Below, piece by piece: positions 17,835 to 26,472 of a stretch of 64,000 nt of DNA. Numbering within the stretch: the first letter of the stretch is position 1; each line of letters opens with the position of its first letter. The notes under the pieces are model-generated. The model saw only the letters and a list, made by a program, of their open reading frames with translations, was not told the origin of the DNA and did not search any database. Origin of the DNA: Paenibacillus thalictri (GTDB lineage Bacteria; Bacillota; Bacilli; Paenibacillales; NBRC-103111); NCBI RefSeq assembly GCF_004307995.1, contig NZ_SIRE01000005.1, positions 310,001-374,000 of the forward strand. The letters run 5' to 3'. The position numbers were made by a program, and so were the translations under genes.

Positions 17835-18003
17835 GGCCACTGAAAAAGTGAACGCTGCATGTGCGAATCATTCTTCCGATCGCTGATTGTCCCCGAATTT
17901 CTTGGATTGTACCCACTTATGGCGGGTGAAATTCGGGGACAAAGGCGAACGCTGGCGCTTCTCCAGAATGATTTCGCACACTTAAGCTACTTTTTCAGTG
18001 GCC
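17835..18003. repeat. Long imperfect palindromic element (about 169 bp) between aspA and ypdA
   Basis: Outer arms GGCCACTGAAAAAGT (17835-17849) and ACTTTTTCAGTGGCC (17989-18003) are perfect 15-bp inverted repeats. Inner arms GTCCCCGAATTTC (17889-17901) and GAAATTCGGGGAC (17928-17940) are perfect over 13 bp, and between them lies another partly matched arm (GTGCGAA-TCATTCT with AGAATGATTTCGCAC). The whole can fold into one cruciform or hairpin with a 26-nt loop. It sits between convergent genes and contains no open frame. It looks like a non-autonomous mobile repeat or genome-wide palindromic repeat; copies elsewhere cannot be tested here. Confidence 0.8.
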
Positions 18004-18039
18004 TCGTATGATCCGGTCGGTCTGCTTTTTTAATGTTCA

Positions 18040-19011
18040 TCAGGCATTGGATGCGATATGTTCAGCGATGGCGACCCCGTGATATCTTCCGGTTTCGATA
18101 AATACCTCATTGGCGTCCATGCCCGAAGCGATTACGCCGGCGATGTACAAACCCGGCACATTGGTTTCCATAGTCGTGTCGTCAAAGACCGGCAGCCCGT
18201 ATTCTCCTTGAAATGCCACTCCCGCCCCGGAAAGCAGGTTGCGATCCGGCTTAAAGCCGGTTAACGCAAGCACAAAATCGTTGTCGATGTGCATTTCGGC
18301 GCCGCCGGTCGACACGACGATCTGCCGCTGACCGATGGCTTCCACGCGGCTGTTGAACAACATGCGGATTTTTCCTTTTGTCACCATGCTTTCAAAAATC
18401 GGCCTGACCCATGGCTTGATGCTTGGGGAATATCCTTCGCCCCGGTAAACGATGGTGACGGAAGCGCCGGCCCGGGTCAGCTCCAACGCCGCGTCGACAG
18501 CCGAGTTGTTGCCGCCGATAATGGCGACCTCCGTTCCCGTGTACGGATGCGCTTCGCGGAAATAATGACTGACCTTCGGAAGCTCCTCGCCGGGAATGCC
18601 TAGCATGTTCGGATGATCGAAATATCCGGTGGATACGACGACATTTTTGGCGTTATAGTGAATTTGCGATCCCGAACGGTCGGCGGCAATGACCTCAAAG
18701 CCGGCGGACGACGGAGCGATGCCGGTGACTTCCTGATAGGCGTGAATGCGCAGCCCGTAATGATGCGCCACCTTCCGGTAATAAGATAACGCCTCCTGGC
18801 GGTTCGGTTTCTCATGCGGCGTCGTAAAGGGAATACCTCCGATTTCGAGCAGCTCCGGCGTACTGAAAAATTGCATATAGGTAGGGTATAAATAAATGGA
18901 ATGCACGATGGCGTGTTTTTCAAGCAGCAACGGCTTAAATCCTCGTTTGTGAAGTTCCGCCGCGGCGGACAAACCGCAAGGACCTGCGCCAACAATAATA
19001 ACTTCCTCCAT
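18040..19011 (-). CDS. ypdA: YpdA-family bacillithiol disulfide reductase-like flavoprotein
   Basis: FAD- and NADPH-binding oxidoreductase; family members (YpdA/Bdr) reduce oxidised bacillithiol, the Bacillota thiol buffer. 323 aa. The N-terminal FAD motif is VGAGPCGLSAA, the second dinucleotide motif IIGGNNSAVDAALEL, and the late FAD contact VPGLYIAGVIASGMDANEVFIETGRYHG. The CxxC of thioredoxin reductases is absent, as in YpdA. Start 19011 has AAGGAGT 9 nt upstream; a longer frame to 19263 is the shadow of the divergent gene. The divergent gene is a small unknown protein whose start lies 193 nt away. Confidence 0.88.
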   Translation of the reverse strand: MEEVIIVGAGPCGLSAAAELHKRGFKPLLLEKHAIVHSIYLYPTYMQFFSTPELLEIGGIPFTTPHEKPNRQEALSYYRKVAHHYGLRIHAYQEVTGIAPSSAGFEVIAADRSGSQIHYNAKNVVVSTGYFDHPNMLGIPGEELPKVSHYFREAHPYTGTEVAIIGGNNSAVDAALELTRAGASVTIVYRGEGYSPSIKPWVRPIFESMVTKGKIRMLFNSRVEAIGQRQIVVSTGGAEMHIDNDFVLALTGFKPDRNLLSGAGVAFQGEYGLPVFDDTTMETNVPGLYIAGVIASGMDANEVFIETGRYHGVAIAEHIASNA

Positions 19012-19204
19012 GGTTTCCAGACTCCTTTTTATGTCTACTATCCACCATCTTACCTCAAATCGGCCGCGTATCGCTAGAGCTCCGCTCTCTTTGATCATGA
19101 CGGTCAGCGAAGGCGTCTCGTCCAACCAGTATTTCCCGATTGCCAAAACACGGCGGAACAGGAACAATGGAATAACGGATTCATTGCGGAAAGGAGGACA
19201 AAGC

Positions 19205-19540
19205 ATGGAAGACTCAAACGATAGAGAACGGCAGGGCAGAGCTGTCGTTACTTCAAGCGGCATTGTTTTTGCCGGGCGATTATATACATGTTCATTGGCA
19301 ATAAAAGAGATGTGGTACGAGAAAGCGCGACATAGCGGCGAGTGGGAAGTTCAAGTGGACGTCCGCGGGCCGGAAATGAACGGCATACATATTGTAACAC
19401 CCGATTTAGAACCTCACGCGGAACACCTGGTGTGCCGGCAAATCGACGGGCCGCCGTCCGTCCATCCCGAATTGTCTGGATACTATGAGCAGCTTCAACA
19501 GATCAAAGCGCATCTTGCGGCAAGAAAACACGGAAAATAA
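19205..19540 (+). CDS. Protein of unknown function (111 aa)
   Basis: No family recognised. The protein is soluble, with an even mix of charged residues and probably alternating strands in its first half (GRAVVTSSGIVFAGRLYTCSL), and ends with an amphipathic helix (YYEQLQQIKAHLAARK). AAGGAGG lies 7 nt before ATG 19205, a near-perfect ribosome site; the frame could be extended to 19010 but without a site. It is divergent from ypdA and 74 nt upstream of the large transporter-sensor gene, with a likely separate promoter between them. Confidence 0.65.
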   Translation: MEDSNDRERQGRAVVTSSGIVFAGRLYTCSLAIKEMWYEKARHSGEWEVQVDVRGPEMNGIHIVTPDLEPHAEHLVCRQIDGPPSVHPELSGYYEQLQQIKAHLAARKHGK

Positions 19541-19570
19541 TTGCGAATGAGCGACTATAGAAAATATAAT
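19541..19570 (+). promoter_or_regulatory. Predicted sigma-A promoter of the TLC/HEAT/cNMP gene
   Basis: TTGCGA (19541-19546) and TATAAT (19565-19570) separated by 18 nt, 45 nt before the ATG. The -35 begins right after the stop codon of the preceding small gene. Confidence 0.5.
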
Positions 19571-19614
19571 GATTAGGTAAATCATACTACTTGTTATATT
19601 GAGGTGAGGTCGAC

Positions 19615-22600
19615 ATGGATAGGAGAGTTTCGTCCGGAACTACGGGCCGGCTGATAGGACGATGGATCCATATGTCGGATCGGGATGAATACAGCAAGGT
19701 GATTTTGCTGTTTTGTTATTTGTTTTGCGTATCTTCCGCGTCTACAATCGGAAGAACTGCTGCGGATACGCTTTTTTTGAGCAAATATTCGGCATCCCAA
19801 TTATCCTACATGTATTTGCCGCAAGCGGCGACGCTCTTATTGGTAGGCTTTTTATTTCAGAAATATTGCGCCAAGCTTAGGATTCATACGCTTTGTGCGG
19901 CCGTTATCGTAATCGTATCGGTTTTGTCGTTGGGATCGAGGCTGCTTGTCGGCTTCGGTTTGGACTGGATTCTTCCGGTCATCTATATCGGTTACGATGT
20001 GTTTAACTTTTTGATGATCGTTTGCTTCTGGCAATTTGCCACAGCGGTCATGGATCAGCGAAAAGCCAAAAAGCTGATCAATTGGGTCGGCAGCGGAGGC
20101 ATTGTCGGCGGGATCGCCAGCGGTTTTGGTCTTAAACTAGCCGTAAAGCCGCTTGGCACGGAAAATTTAATATTTGTCTACGCAGGACTTCAACTGTTAT
20201 GCCTTCTGTTTGTAATCCTTATCATCCGATCGCTGGCGAATCCGCAAACTTCTTTTGCCACGGCTCCGCCGTCTGCGAAGCCGGGACCGGGAAGCGGGGA
20301 GAAGAAGAAACAGACGGGCGGTAAAACAGAAAATGCCTTGTTCAGACAAGTGCCCCATTTAAAATATATCGCCATCATCTCGGCTGCGCTCACCATTTCG
20401 CTCACCTTAATCGATTATCAATTCAAAACCATTCTCCGGGGTTCTTTGCAAAATGAAGAAATGGCCGGTTTTATGGGCAGTTTTTACGGGTATGCCGGCA
20501 TATTCGCCTTGCTCATCCAGTTTTTTGTCATCGGCAAAGTGTTTACGAAATTCGGCGTCATTACCGCATTAACCATCTTCCCGTTTATATTATTGACCGG
20601 CTCCGTCTCGATATTGTTTGCTCCCGTGCTGGCGCTAGCCGTCATGTTAAAAGGAAGCGACAAGGTGCTGGGGGATACGATTCATTCTTCGGCCCTGCAG
20701 TTGGTTATGTTTCCTATTCCCCCTGAATACCGCAGCAAGGCCAAAGGATTTATGGACGGCGTCGTGCGAAACGGCTCCAAGGGAATCGCTTCCATCAGCC
20801 TGATTTTGCTGTCTCCGATTTTGACGATCGGCCAGTTTGGTTATATCATCGTTGCCTTGCTCGTCTGCGGGATCTACTCGGTGTTCCGGGTCAAACCTCT
20901 TTATTTGCAAATGCTCTTGTCCACTCTGCAAACGAGGAACATTGAACCTCAAGAAGGCGAACTGAACATGCTGGATCCTGCCAGCCAAAGCTTGTTGACA
21001 ACCGCGCTTCATAGCGGTGAAAAATCGCAAGCGCTTTACGCGATGCGTATTTTACAGAATATCCCGGCTTTTGATCTGAATCCGCATATCCCCGAGCTGC
21101 TGAAGCATCCTGCACCGGAAGTGAGGAACGAGGCGCTGCAGTACATCGGACGCAAGCAGCCTGCCGGCTGCGAAAGCGATTTAACAGCCATGTTGGCCTG
21201 CGAAGAATCGGCGATGATGCCGCAAGCTTTGATTGCGCTTTCTTCCTACGGCGATGATCAACATCTGGACCTGGTCGGCACCTTTCTGGAAAGCGGCAGG
21301 GTAGAGCTGAAGGCGGCGGCTATTGCCGGACTCGTAAAACATTACGGTATAGAAGGCATGTTTCGCGCTGTCGGTACGTTGAAAGAGCTGCTGAAAAGCG
21401 AGCGGGAGAGCGAGCGTATCGCCGTAGCTTCCGTCTTCGGGCAAATTGAAATCGCCAGCTTCTATAAGCCGTTGACTTCTTTGTTGGCCGACCCGTCGCA
21501 CCGGGTCAGAATCGCTGCCTTACAATCCGCCGAGAAACTTACCGTCCCCGAACTGGTGCCGTATATCGTTCCGCTCTTGAAATCGAGCCGAACAAGGCAG
21601 AAAGCCATTGAAGCGCTAGGTGCCTATCAGGATAACGTTATTATTCCGACGCTGTTAACTTACTTGCAGCAACATGATATGCTAGCGCAATATATTCCGA
21701 GAATATTCGAGCGGATTGGCTCGCAAGTTGCTTTTGACGCACTTCTGGAGCGTTACGGCGAAACAACGTCCGATATTAAAGGATATGTATTGGAAGCGCT
21801 CAATCATATGAAAATGGCCAGGCTTCAAGCCGAGCGGAAGACGGTTGAACAGATCATTATTAGCGAAACCGAAAGATATTGGCAGTTTGTTGCCCATACG
21901 GAAGGTTTGGACGGTATTGCGCAGTTGAAGACAGTGGAGGAAGCGGCAAAAGACATCCGTTTTCATTATGTAAGCCTTATCTTCCAACTGCTGTCCTTAT
22001 TATTCGATAACAAGACCATTCAAGCGGTATACAACAACTGGAGGTACGGCGATGCCCGCCGGCAAGCCAATGCGGCGGAAGTTATCGATCAACTGCTGGA
22101 AGGAGATTTGCGCACACGCATAACCAAACTCATCGAACCGCTGCCAAGCAAAAACCAGCTTCCGGACGCCGCCGTGGAGAAACATCTGCTGGCGCTGCTC
22201 GCCAGTGAATCGGGCTGGCTTAAGCTTTGCATCGCCGAGTCGCTGCTAAGCAGCGAGGCCGCGGACAGATGGCCGCAGGCGGCCGAGAAGGTTCGGCAAT
22301 CGATGAGCGGCGAAGAGATCGAGCAAATCAGAGAACAGGCGGAAAAAGTCCGCTTATTGCGGCGTGTTTCGATATTCGAAGGCATCTCCGACAAAAATTT
22401 ATCGTCCATTGCCGAGCTTCTGATGCCGGAGACGGCAGCCCCGGGAGATGCCATTATACGAGAGCGGGAAGCGGGGGATGCGATGTTCCTCATCCAGGAA
22501 GGGAAAGCTTCCGTTCACAGAAATCAGGTGTACCTGGCGCAGCTGCAGGAAGGGGAATGTTTCGGCGAGATGTCCGTATTGACCGGCATTCCGCGGACGG

Positions 22601-23280
22601 CTACCATTATTGCGGAAACCGGCATGAAATTATGGCGGCTTGACTCCTCTTCTTTCTACGATGTGGTGCTTAATGAGACAAGCACGGCCATCGGGCTGAT
22701 GAAGCTGCTGTCGCGGCGTATTCGCGGGGCCAACAACAAAGCGGTGCAGACTGCCAAAGAAACGGCGTTTCCATATGCTGTCGATGCCGCGGCGGCTTCG
22801 GAGACCGTGCCCAAGCCAGTGGAGCGGCAAGCGGACTCGCTGGATGCGCTGCAGTCGTTAAACAGCGAAACGATCCTGCGGAGGGTGTTCCTTCTGCAGA
22901 AAATAGAGCTGTTTTCCCAGTTTACGCAGGAGGACTATGTGCGGCTGGCCAAAATGGCTCAGGATGTTGCGCTGCAGCCTGGAGAAACGGTATTTGCCGA
23001 AGGCGACGAAGGGGATGCGATGTACGGCATTTTAAGCGGCAGCATCCAGGTGCACAAAGGCGAACAGAAGCTTGCCGAACTAGCCGAAGGCCAGATTTTT
23101 GGCGAGATGTCGATCATTGACGGGGAACCGCGTTCCGCCGGTTGCAGGGCTTTGACCCGTACCGAGCTGATTCAAATTACGCAAGAGCAGGTCGCTTATA
23201 TTTGCTTCCAGAGAATTGAAGTGATGAAAGGCATGCTCCGCGAGCTCGCCAACCGGCTCCATACGGTGCAAAGCCGCTAG
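19615..23280 (+). CDS. TLC-family nucleotide transporter fused to HEAT repeats and two cyclic-nucleotide-binding domains
   Basis: A 1221-aa multi-domain membrane protein. Residues about 25-430 form an ADP/ATP-translocase-like (TLC/NTT, Npt1/Npt2) domain with about 11-12 helices, including RTAADTLFLSKYSASQLSYMYLP near the start and GSDKVLGDTIHSSALQLVMFPIP in the second half. Residues about 460-750 are HEAT-like helical repeats (PAPEVRNEALQYIG, DPSHRVRIAALQSAEKL). Two cNMP-binding domains follow at about 915-1040 and 1092-1215, each with a phosphate-binding-cassette-like motif (FGEMSVLTGIPRTATI and FGEMSIIDGEPRSAG). GAGGTGAGG precedes the ATG. This may be a transport-related sensor; direction, ligand and whether it transports nucleotides at all are unknown. 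Confidence 0.8.
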   Translation: MDRRVSSGTTGRLIGRWIHMSDRDEYSKVILLFCYLFCVSSASTIGRTAADTLFLSKYSASQLSYMYLPQAATLLLVGFLFQKYCAKLRIHTLCAAVIVIVSVLSLGSRLLVGFGLDWILPVIYIGYDVFNFLMIVCFWQFATAVMDQRKAKKLINWVGSGGIVGGIASGFGLKLAVKPLGTENLIFVYAGLQLLCLLFVILIIRSLANPQTSFATAPPSAKPGPGSGEKKKQTGGKTENALFRQVPHLKYIAIISAALTISLTLIDYQFKTILRGSLQNEEMAGFMGSFYGYAGIFALLIQFFVIGKVFTKFGVITALTIFPFILLTGSVSILFAPVLALAVMLKGSDKVLGDTIHSSALQLVMFPIPPEYRSKAKGFMDGVVRNGSKGIASISLILLSPILTIGQFGYIIVALLVCGIYSVFRVKPLYLQMLLSTLQTRNIEPQEGELNMLDPASQSLLTTALHSGEKSQALYAMRILQNIPAFDLNPHIPELLKHPAPEVRNEALQYIGRKQPAGCESDLTAMLACEESAMMPQALIALSSYGDDQHLDLVGTFLESGRVELKAAAIAGLVKHYGIEGMFRAVGTLKELLKSERESERIAVASVFGQIEIASFYKPLTSLLADPSHRVRIAALQSAEKLTVPELVPYIVPLLKSSRTRQKAIEALGAYQDNVIIPTLLTYLQQHDMLAQYIPRIFERIGSQVAFDALLERYGETTSDIKGYVLEALNHMKMARLQAERKTVEQIIISETERYWQFVAHTEGLDGIAQLKTVEEAAKDIRFHYVSLIFQLLSLLFDNKTIQAVYNNWRYGDARRQANAAEVIDQLLEGDLRTRITKLIEPLPSKNQLPDAAVEKHLLALLASESGWLKLCIAESLLSSEAADRWPQAAEKVRQSMSGEEIEQIREQAEKVRLLRRVSIFEGISDKNLSSIAELLMPETAAPGDAIIREREAGDAMFLIQEGKASVHRNQVYLAQLQEGECFGEMSVLTGIPRTATIIAETGMKLWRLDSSSFYDVVLNETSTAIGLMKLLSRRIRGANNKAVQTAKETAFPYAVDAAAASETVPKPVERQADSLDALQSLNSETILRRVFLLQKIELFSQFTQEDYVRLAKMAQDVALQPGETVFAEGDEGDAMYGILSGSIQVHKGEQKLAELAEGQIFGEMSIIDGEPRSAGCRALTRTELIQITQEQVAYICFQRIEVMKGMLRELANRLHTVQSR

Positions 23281-23429
23281 AAGAAGCAACGGAATCCCAA
23301 GCGCTCGTTGCGGCGCTGCGCGGCGGTCGGCCGACAGCATAAAGGAAGGGCATAGCGGTCATATAAAGGAAATCTATGAATATACTATACTGCGAATCGA
23401 ATCTTCCATTCCAGATAGGAGAGATTTCC

Positions 23430-24254
23430 GTGACCGTCTTCCCTTTCCGCGCCGCATCTCATACGGCGCTCAACCGCAAGTTATATGCGCTGCTGCTTTT
23501 ATTTGCCTTCTTGTTCGGATTCGGCATTGCAGTTAAGCTTCACCTTCACCGCGCACCGGAACCGCCGCCGGTGATCCCGCCGCCTTACCAGTACAGCAAA
23601 ATGACGGCGTCCAACGGCGTGGTTCTGCACGCCATTCAGACGTCGCCGGATAATATCTCGCTGAAGGCCATAACAACCAATGTCACTCAAACCGGAGAGT
23701 TCGGGATCAACGGCGGATTTTTTTACAATGGCGATCTGCTCAGCATTGCGGTTACGGGAGATGTCCCGGCCAAGGGACAGCAGGGGGATTATGGCTCCGG
23801 CTGGTATAACACCGACCGCCGAAAAGGCACTCTCGTATGGGACGAAGTAACCCGCCGGTTCTCGGTGCAAATCGCGGAAAGCAGCGACGAACTGCAGGTT
23901 GCCGATAGAAATAGGTATTGGGCCCAAGGCGGCGTCAGCATGTCGCTCACGCGTGAGCAGCTATGGCGCGATCAGGCGCTTGCCGAGGACATGCCGGCCT
24001 TCGATGAAAAGCGGCTTCGTTCAGCCGTGGTTTATGACAGCGGACAACATGTATGGCTGATCGCTTCGGAAACTAAAGCGACGGTAGAGGAGTTCCGCGA
24101 AGCGGTAAAAATGAATGTAGCCAGAGGCACGCTGGTGGACGGCGTTTTTTTGGACGGCGACGGCTCAACCCAATTAAAATGCGAGGAAGCCGAGTTGAAA
24201 GGTGATACCCGCGCGGTGTATCAGATGATGGCGTTAACCAAGACACATAGCTAG
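23430..24254 (+). CDS. Phosphodiester glycosidase-like (NAGPA/DUF2233) membrane-anchored protein
   Basis: Domain related to human uncovering enzyme NAGPA, found in many bacteria as exopolysaccharide or cell-wall phosphodiester glycosidases. One hydrophobic helix near the N-terminus (LYALLLLFAFLFGFGIAV) anchors or exports it, then Pro-rich linker PEPPPVIPPP, then the domain with GINGGFFYNGDLLS and VDGVFLDGDGSTQL, the two hallmark motifs. Start: GTG 23430 has AGGAGA with 8-nt spacing; ATG 23376 (AAGGA, spacing 5) would add 18 residues and cannot be excluded. It lies 149 nt after the large transporter gene and ends at a terminator. Confidence 0.75.
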   Translation: MTVFPFRAASHTALNRKLYALLLLFAFLFGFGIAVKLHLHRAPEPPPVIPPPYQYSKMTASNGVVLHAIQTSPDNISLKAITTNVTQTGEFGINGGFFYNGDLLSIAVTGDVPAKGQQGDYGSGWYNTDRRKGTLVWDEVTRRFSVQIAESSDELQVADRNRYWAQGGVSMSLTREQLWRDQALAEDMPAFDEKRLRSAVVYDSGQHVWLIASETKATVEEFREAVKMNVARGTLVDGVFLDGDGSTQLKCEEAELKGDTRAVYQMMALTKTHS

Positions 24255-24263
24255 GATAAGCAG

Positions 24264-24298
24264 GCTCCTGAGGTGGGTAAAACTTCGGGAGCATTTTT
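24264..24298 (+). terminator. Rho-independent terminator
   Basis: Hairpin GCTCCTGAGG ... CTTCGGGAGC followed by ATTTTTG, 10 nt after the stop of the phosphodiester glycosidase-like gene. Confidence 0.7.
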
Positions 24299-24404
24299 GT
24301 TACGCAGCCTAAATATTTATGATATAATCAGGGACGCTGGTAAAAGCTGTTATAGCCGTTGAATGAAAAATGAAGGATTTTATGCTCGGGAGGGGATATT
24401 AGCA

Positions 24405-25739
24405 GTGAACTCAAAAATACCTGTGATGGCCAGTATCGTCTTGGCCATGCTGGTCGCTTCTATGGATACGACAATCATAAATACGACCATGCCGATCATC
24501 GCTGCGGAGCTGGGGCATTTCGAATTGTATGCTTGGAGCTTTGCTTCGTATATGATTGTATCGACCGTCGTTTCACCTATAGCGGGAAGGTTGTCCGATC
24601 TATTTGGCAGGAAGAAGATTTTTGGGGCGGGTATTCTCATGTTTCTTGTCGGTTCCATGTTGTGCGGATTATCGCAAACGATGCTGCAGCTCGTTGTTTT
24701 CCGCGGCATTCAAGGAATTGGGGCAGGGATTATGATGCCGTTCCCGGCCATCATCGCCGGCGATTTGTTTTCCGTTGAGAAGCGGGGGAAAATCCAAGCG
24801 TTTTTTACAGGGATGTGGGGCATCTCGGCGATTATGGCTCCGATGCTTGGGGCGATATTCGTCGAATATGCGACGTGGCGTTGGATTTTTTACATCAATG
24901 CGCCGATCTGTCTAATTTCCGTGGGACTGCTCGTCTTTTACAAGGAATCGTATGAACCGCGGCGGTCCAAAGTGGATTACGGCGGAGCCGTGTTGTTTGG
25001 GGCTGCGATCAGCCTGCTGCTTTGCACAACCGTCGTGGAAAAGTACACTTTTGTATACGGTCTGTTAGGGGTTCTGCTGTTCGCTGTTTTCTTTATGTAC
25101 GAAAGAAGGCATAAATCTCCGATCGTACCGCTCACCATGCTGAAAAATCGTTCGCTTGCCTGGATGATTATCAATTCATTTCTGGGCTGCGCGGCATTAT
25201 TCGGCACATCCAGCTTTATTCCGCTGTATTTGCAGAATCAAGGGTATTCGATCCTGGTCAGCGGCGTGGCGCTGCTGGGCATGTCGTTTGGCTGGATGAC
25301 CATGTCGGTCCCCGCAGGCAAGTGGATTATCAGGTGGGGGTACCGGCCGCTGCTTATTATCGGCAACATCTTTTTGGTATTATCGGGACTTATGCTCAGC
25401 ATGCTGCAAGAACATACCAGCTACACTTACGTATTTGTCAATATGGTTGTGCAAGGCCTGGCATTCGGTATGCTCAGCACGGTATCCATTATCGGCTCCC
25501 AGCAGCTCGTAGAAGCGCATCAGAAGGGCATTTCCACATCGCTGATGATGTTTGCGCGCAATATCGGAACGGCCATCGGAGTCACCATTATGGGCGCGAT
25601 TGTCAACAAAGCGGCCGATCAGTTTTTTGCCGGCATTCATCATGCATTTATCTATGGATTGATCGTCAGTTTATTCGCTGTATTTGCAAGTTTGTTTGTC
25701 ACCAAACATAATAAAGAAACGGTCCGATCGGCCGCTTAA
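24405..25739 (+). CDS. MFS multidrug efflux pump, DHA2 (EmrB/QacA-like) family
   Basis: Proton-driven drug exporter of the major facilitator superfamily. Motif A is GRLSDLFGRKKIFGAG, motif D1-type start MASMDTTIINTTMPIIAAEL-like sequence at the first helix (VASMDTTIINTTMP), and motif C-like FRGIQGIGAGIMMPFPA in helix 5. About 444 residues and roughly 12-14 helices. GTG 24405 is preferred because GGGAGGGG lies 9 nt upstream; ATG 24363 would add a hydrophilic 14-residue piece without a site. Transcribed alone, with terminators on both sides. Substrate unknown. Confidence 0.88.
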   Translation: MNSKIPVMASIVLAMLVASMDTTIINTTMPIIAAELGHFELYAWSFASYMIVSTVVSPIAGRLSDLFGRKKIFGAGILMFLVGSMLCGLSQTMLQLVVFRGIQGIGAGIMMPFPAIIAGDLFSVEKRGKIQAFFTGMWGISAIMAPMLGAIFVEYATWRWIFYINAPICLISVGLLVFYKESYEPRRSKVDYGGAVLFGAAISLLLCTTVVEKYTFVYGLLGVLLFAVFFMYERRHKSPIVPLTMLKNRSLAWMIINSFLGCAALFGTSSFIPLYLQNQGYSILVSGVALLGMSFGWMTMSVPAGKWIIRWGYRPLLIIGNIFLVLSGLMLSMLQEHTSYTYVFVNMVVQGLAFGMLSTVSIIGSQQLVEAHQKGISTSLMMFARNIGTAIGVTIMGAIVNKAADQFFAGIHHAFIYGLIVSLFAVFASLFVTKHNKETVRSAA

Positions 25740-25757
25740 CGACATACTTATAGCAGG

Positions 25758-25790
25758 CGGCGCCTTCCTTTCCGGAAGAGCGCCGTTTTT
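25758..25790 (+). terminator. Rho-independent terminator of the MFS gene
   Basis: CGGCGC-(C)-TTCC...GGAA-(GA)-GCGCCG stem followed by TTTTT, 18 nt after the stop. Confidence 0.75.
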
Positions 25791-25817
25791 CGGATTCAAT
25801 ACCATACCGGCAACGCG

Positions 25818-25846
25818 TAAAAAGACCGCCAATGATTCATTGGCGG
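25818..25846 (-). terminator. Rho-independent terminator of the unknown gene at 25870-26340
   Basis: Minus strand: CCGCCAATGA/TCATTGGCGG perfect 10-bp stem followed by CTTTTT, placed 24 nt after the stop codon. Confidence 0.85.
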
Positions 25847-25869
25847 CCGTTGCTTATATATGTACTGCG

Positions 25870-26340
25870 TTATACAGCCGCCAAGTAACTGCTGGCTGAA
25901 GATGACGTGTGCGCTTGCCATTCCACATCAAAATCCGTTACTTGCAAAAACACATTGCCCCGGCTTGTGGAGAGAGCCAATGTCGGCGTGTCGCTGGGCA
26001 TCCGCTGGATCATCTTGAAACGGGTTTGAAGGAAAAAGTCATTATCCACTTCCATACATACGTCGAGTTTGATTTTTCCCATCACCTTGTATTGCTGGCA
26101 AATATCCGTCTGCTCAGCGTAATACCATTTGATCCCGCGAACTTTGTTCACGTAGACTTTGTTCTCCCGGCCGCTTTCATCCATTAAAATCAGCCGGTAC
26201 ATTTCCACTCCGTGTTCATGGCATCTGTGATTTGCTTCCTCGAGGGCACCCGATTTGCGGCTTGCCTCCACGATTTGCGTTACGGTCAGCTTGATGCATC
26301 CATGCGCATAACAATTTGTCATTCGTATTCTTAGCCCCAT
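25870..26340 (-). CDS. Protein of unknown function (156 aa)
   Basis: I do not recognise a family. The protein is soluble, with cysteine and histidine clusters near the N-terminus (NCYAHGC, then NHRCHEHG) that could bind a metal or form disulfides, and a beta-rich second half (LQTRFKMIQRM, NVFLQVTDFDVEW). Two ATGs are possible: 26340 and 26322 (MTNCYAHG); neither has a strong ribosome site, although GGGG lies 12 nt before the second. A strong terminator after the stop argues that it is a real gene. Length varies by the start choice: 156 or 150 aa. Confidence 0.55.
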   Translation of the reverse strand: MGLRIRMTNCYAHGCIKLTVTQIVEASRKSGALEEANHRCHEHGVEMYRLILMDESGRENKVYVNKVRGIKWYYAEQTDICQQYKVMGKIKLDVCMEVDNDFFLQTRFKMIQRMPSDTPTLALSTSRGNVFLQVTDFDVEWQAHTSSSASSYLAAV

Positions 26341-26472
26341 TCATCTATAGTTTGAATATCTTCTTGAGCTCTTCAAGTATATCGAATGGGCGGTGAGAAG
26401 GCTGTCGGATTAGGAAGCGAAATATATCACTAATTATGTCGATCGAAGGTGAATTTAGACCGTATGTAAGGT

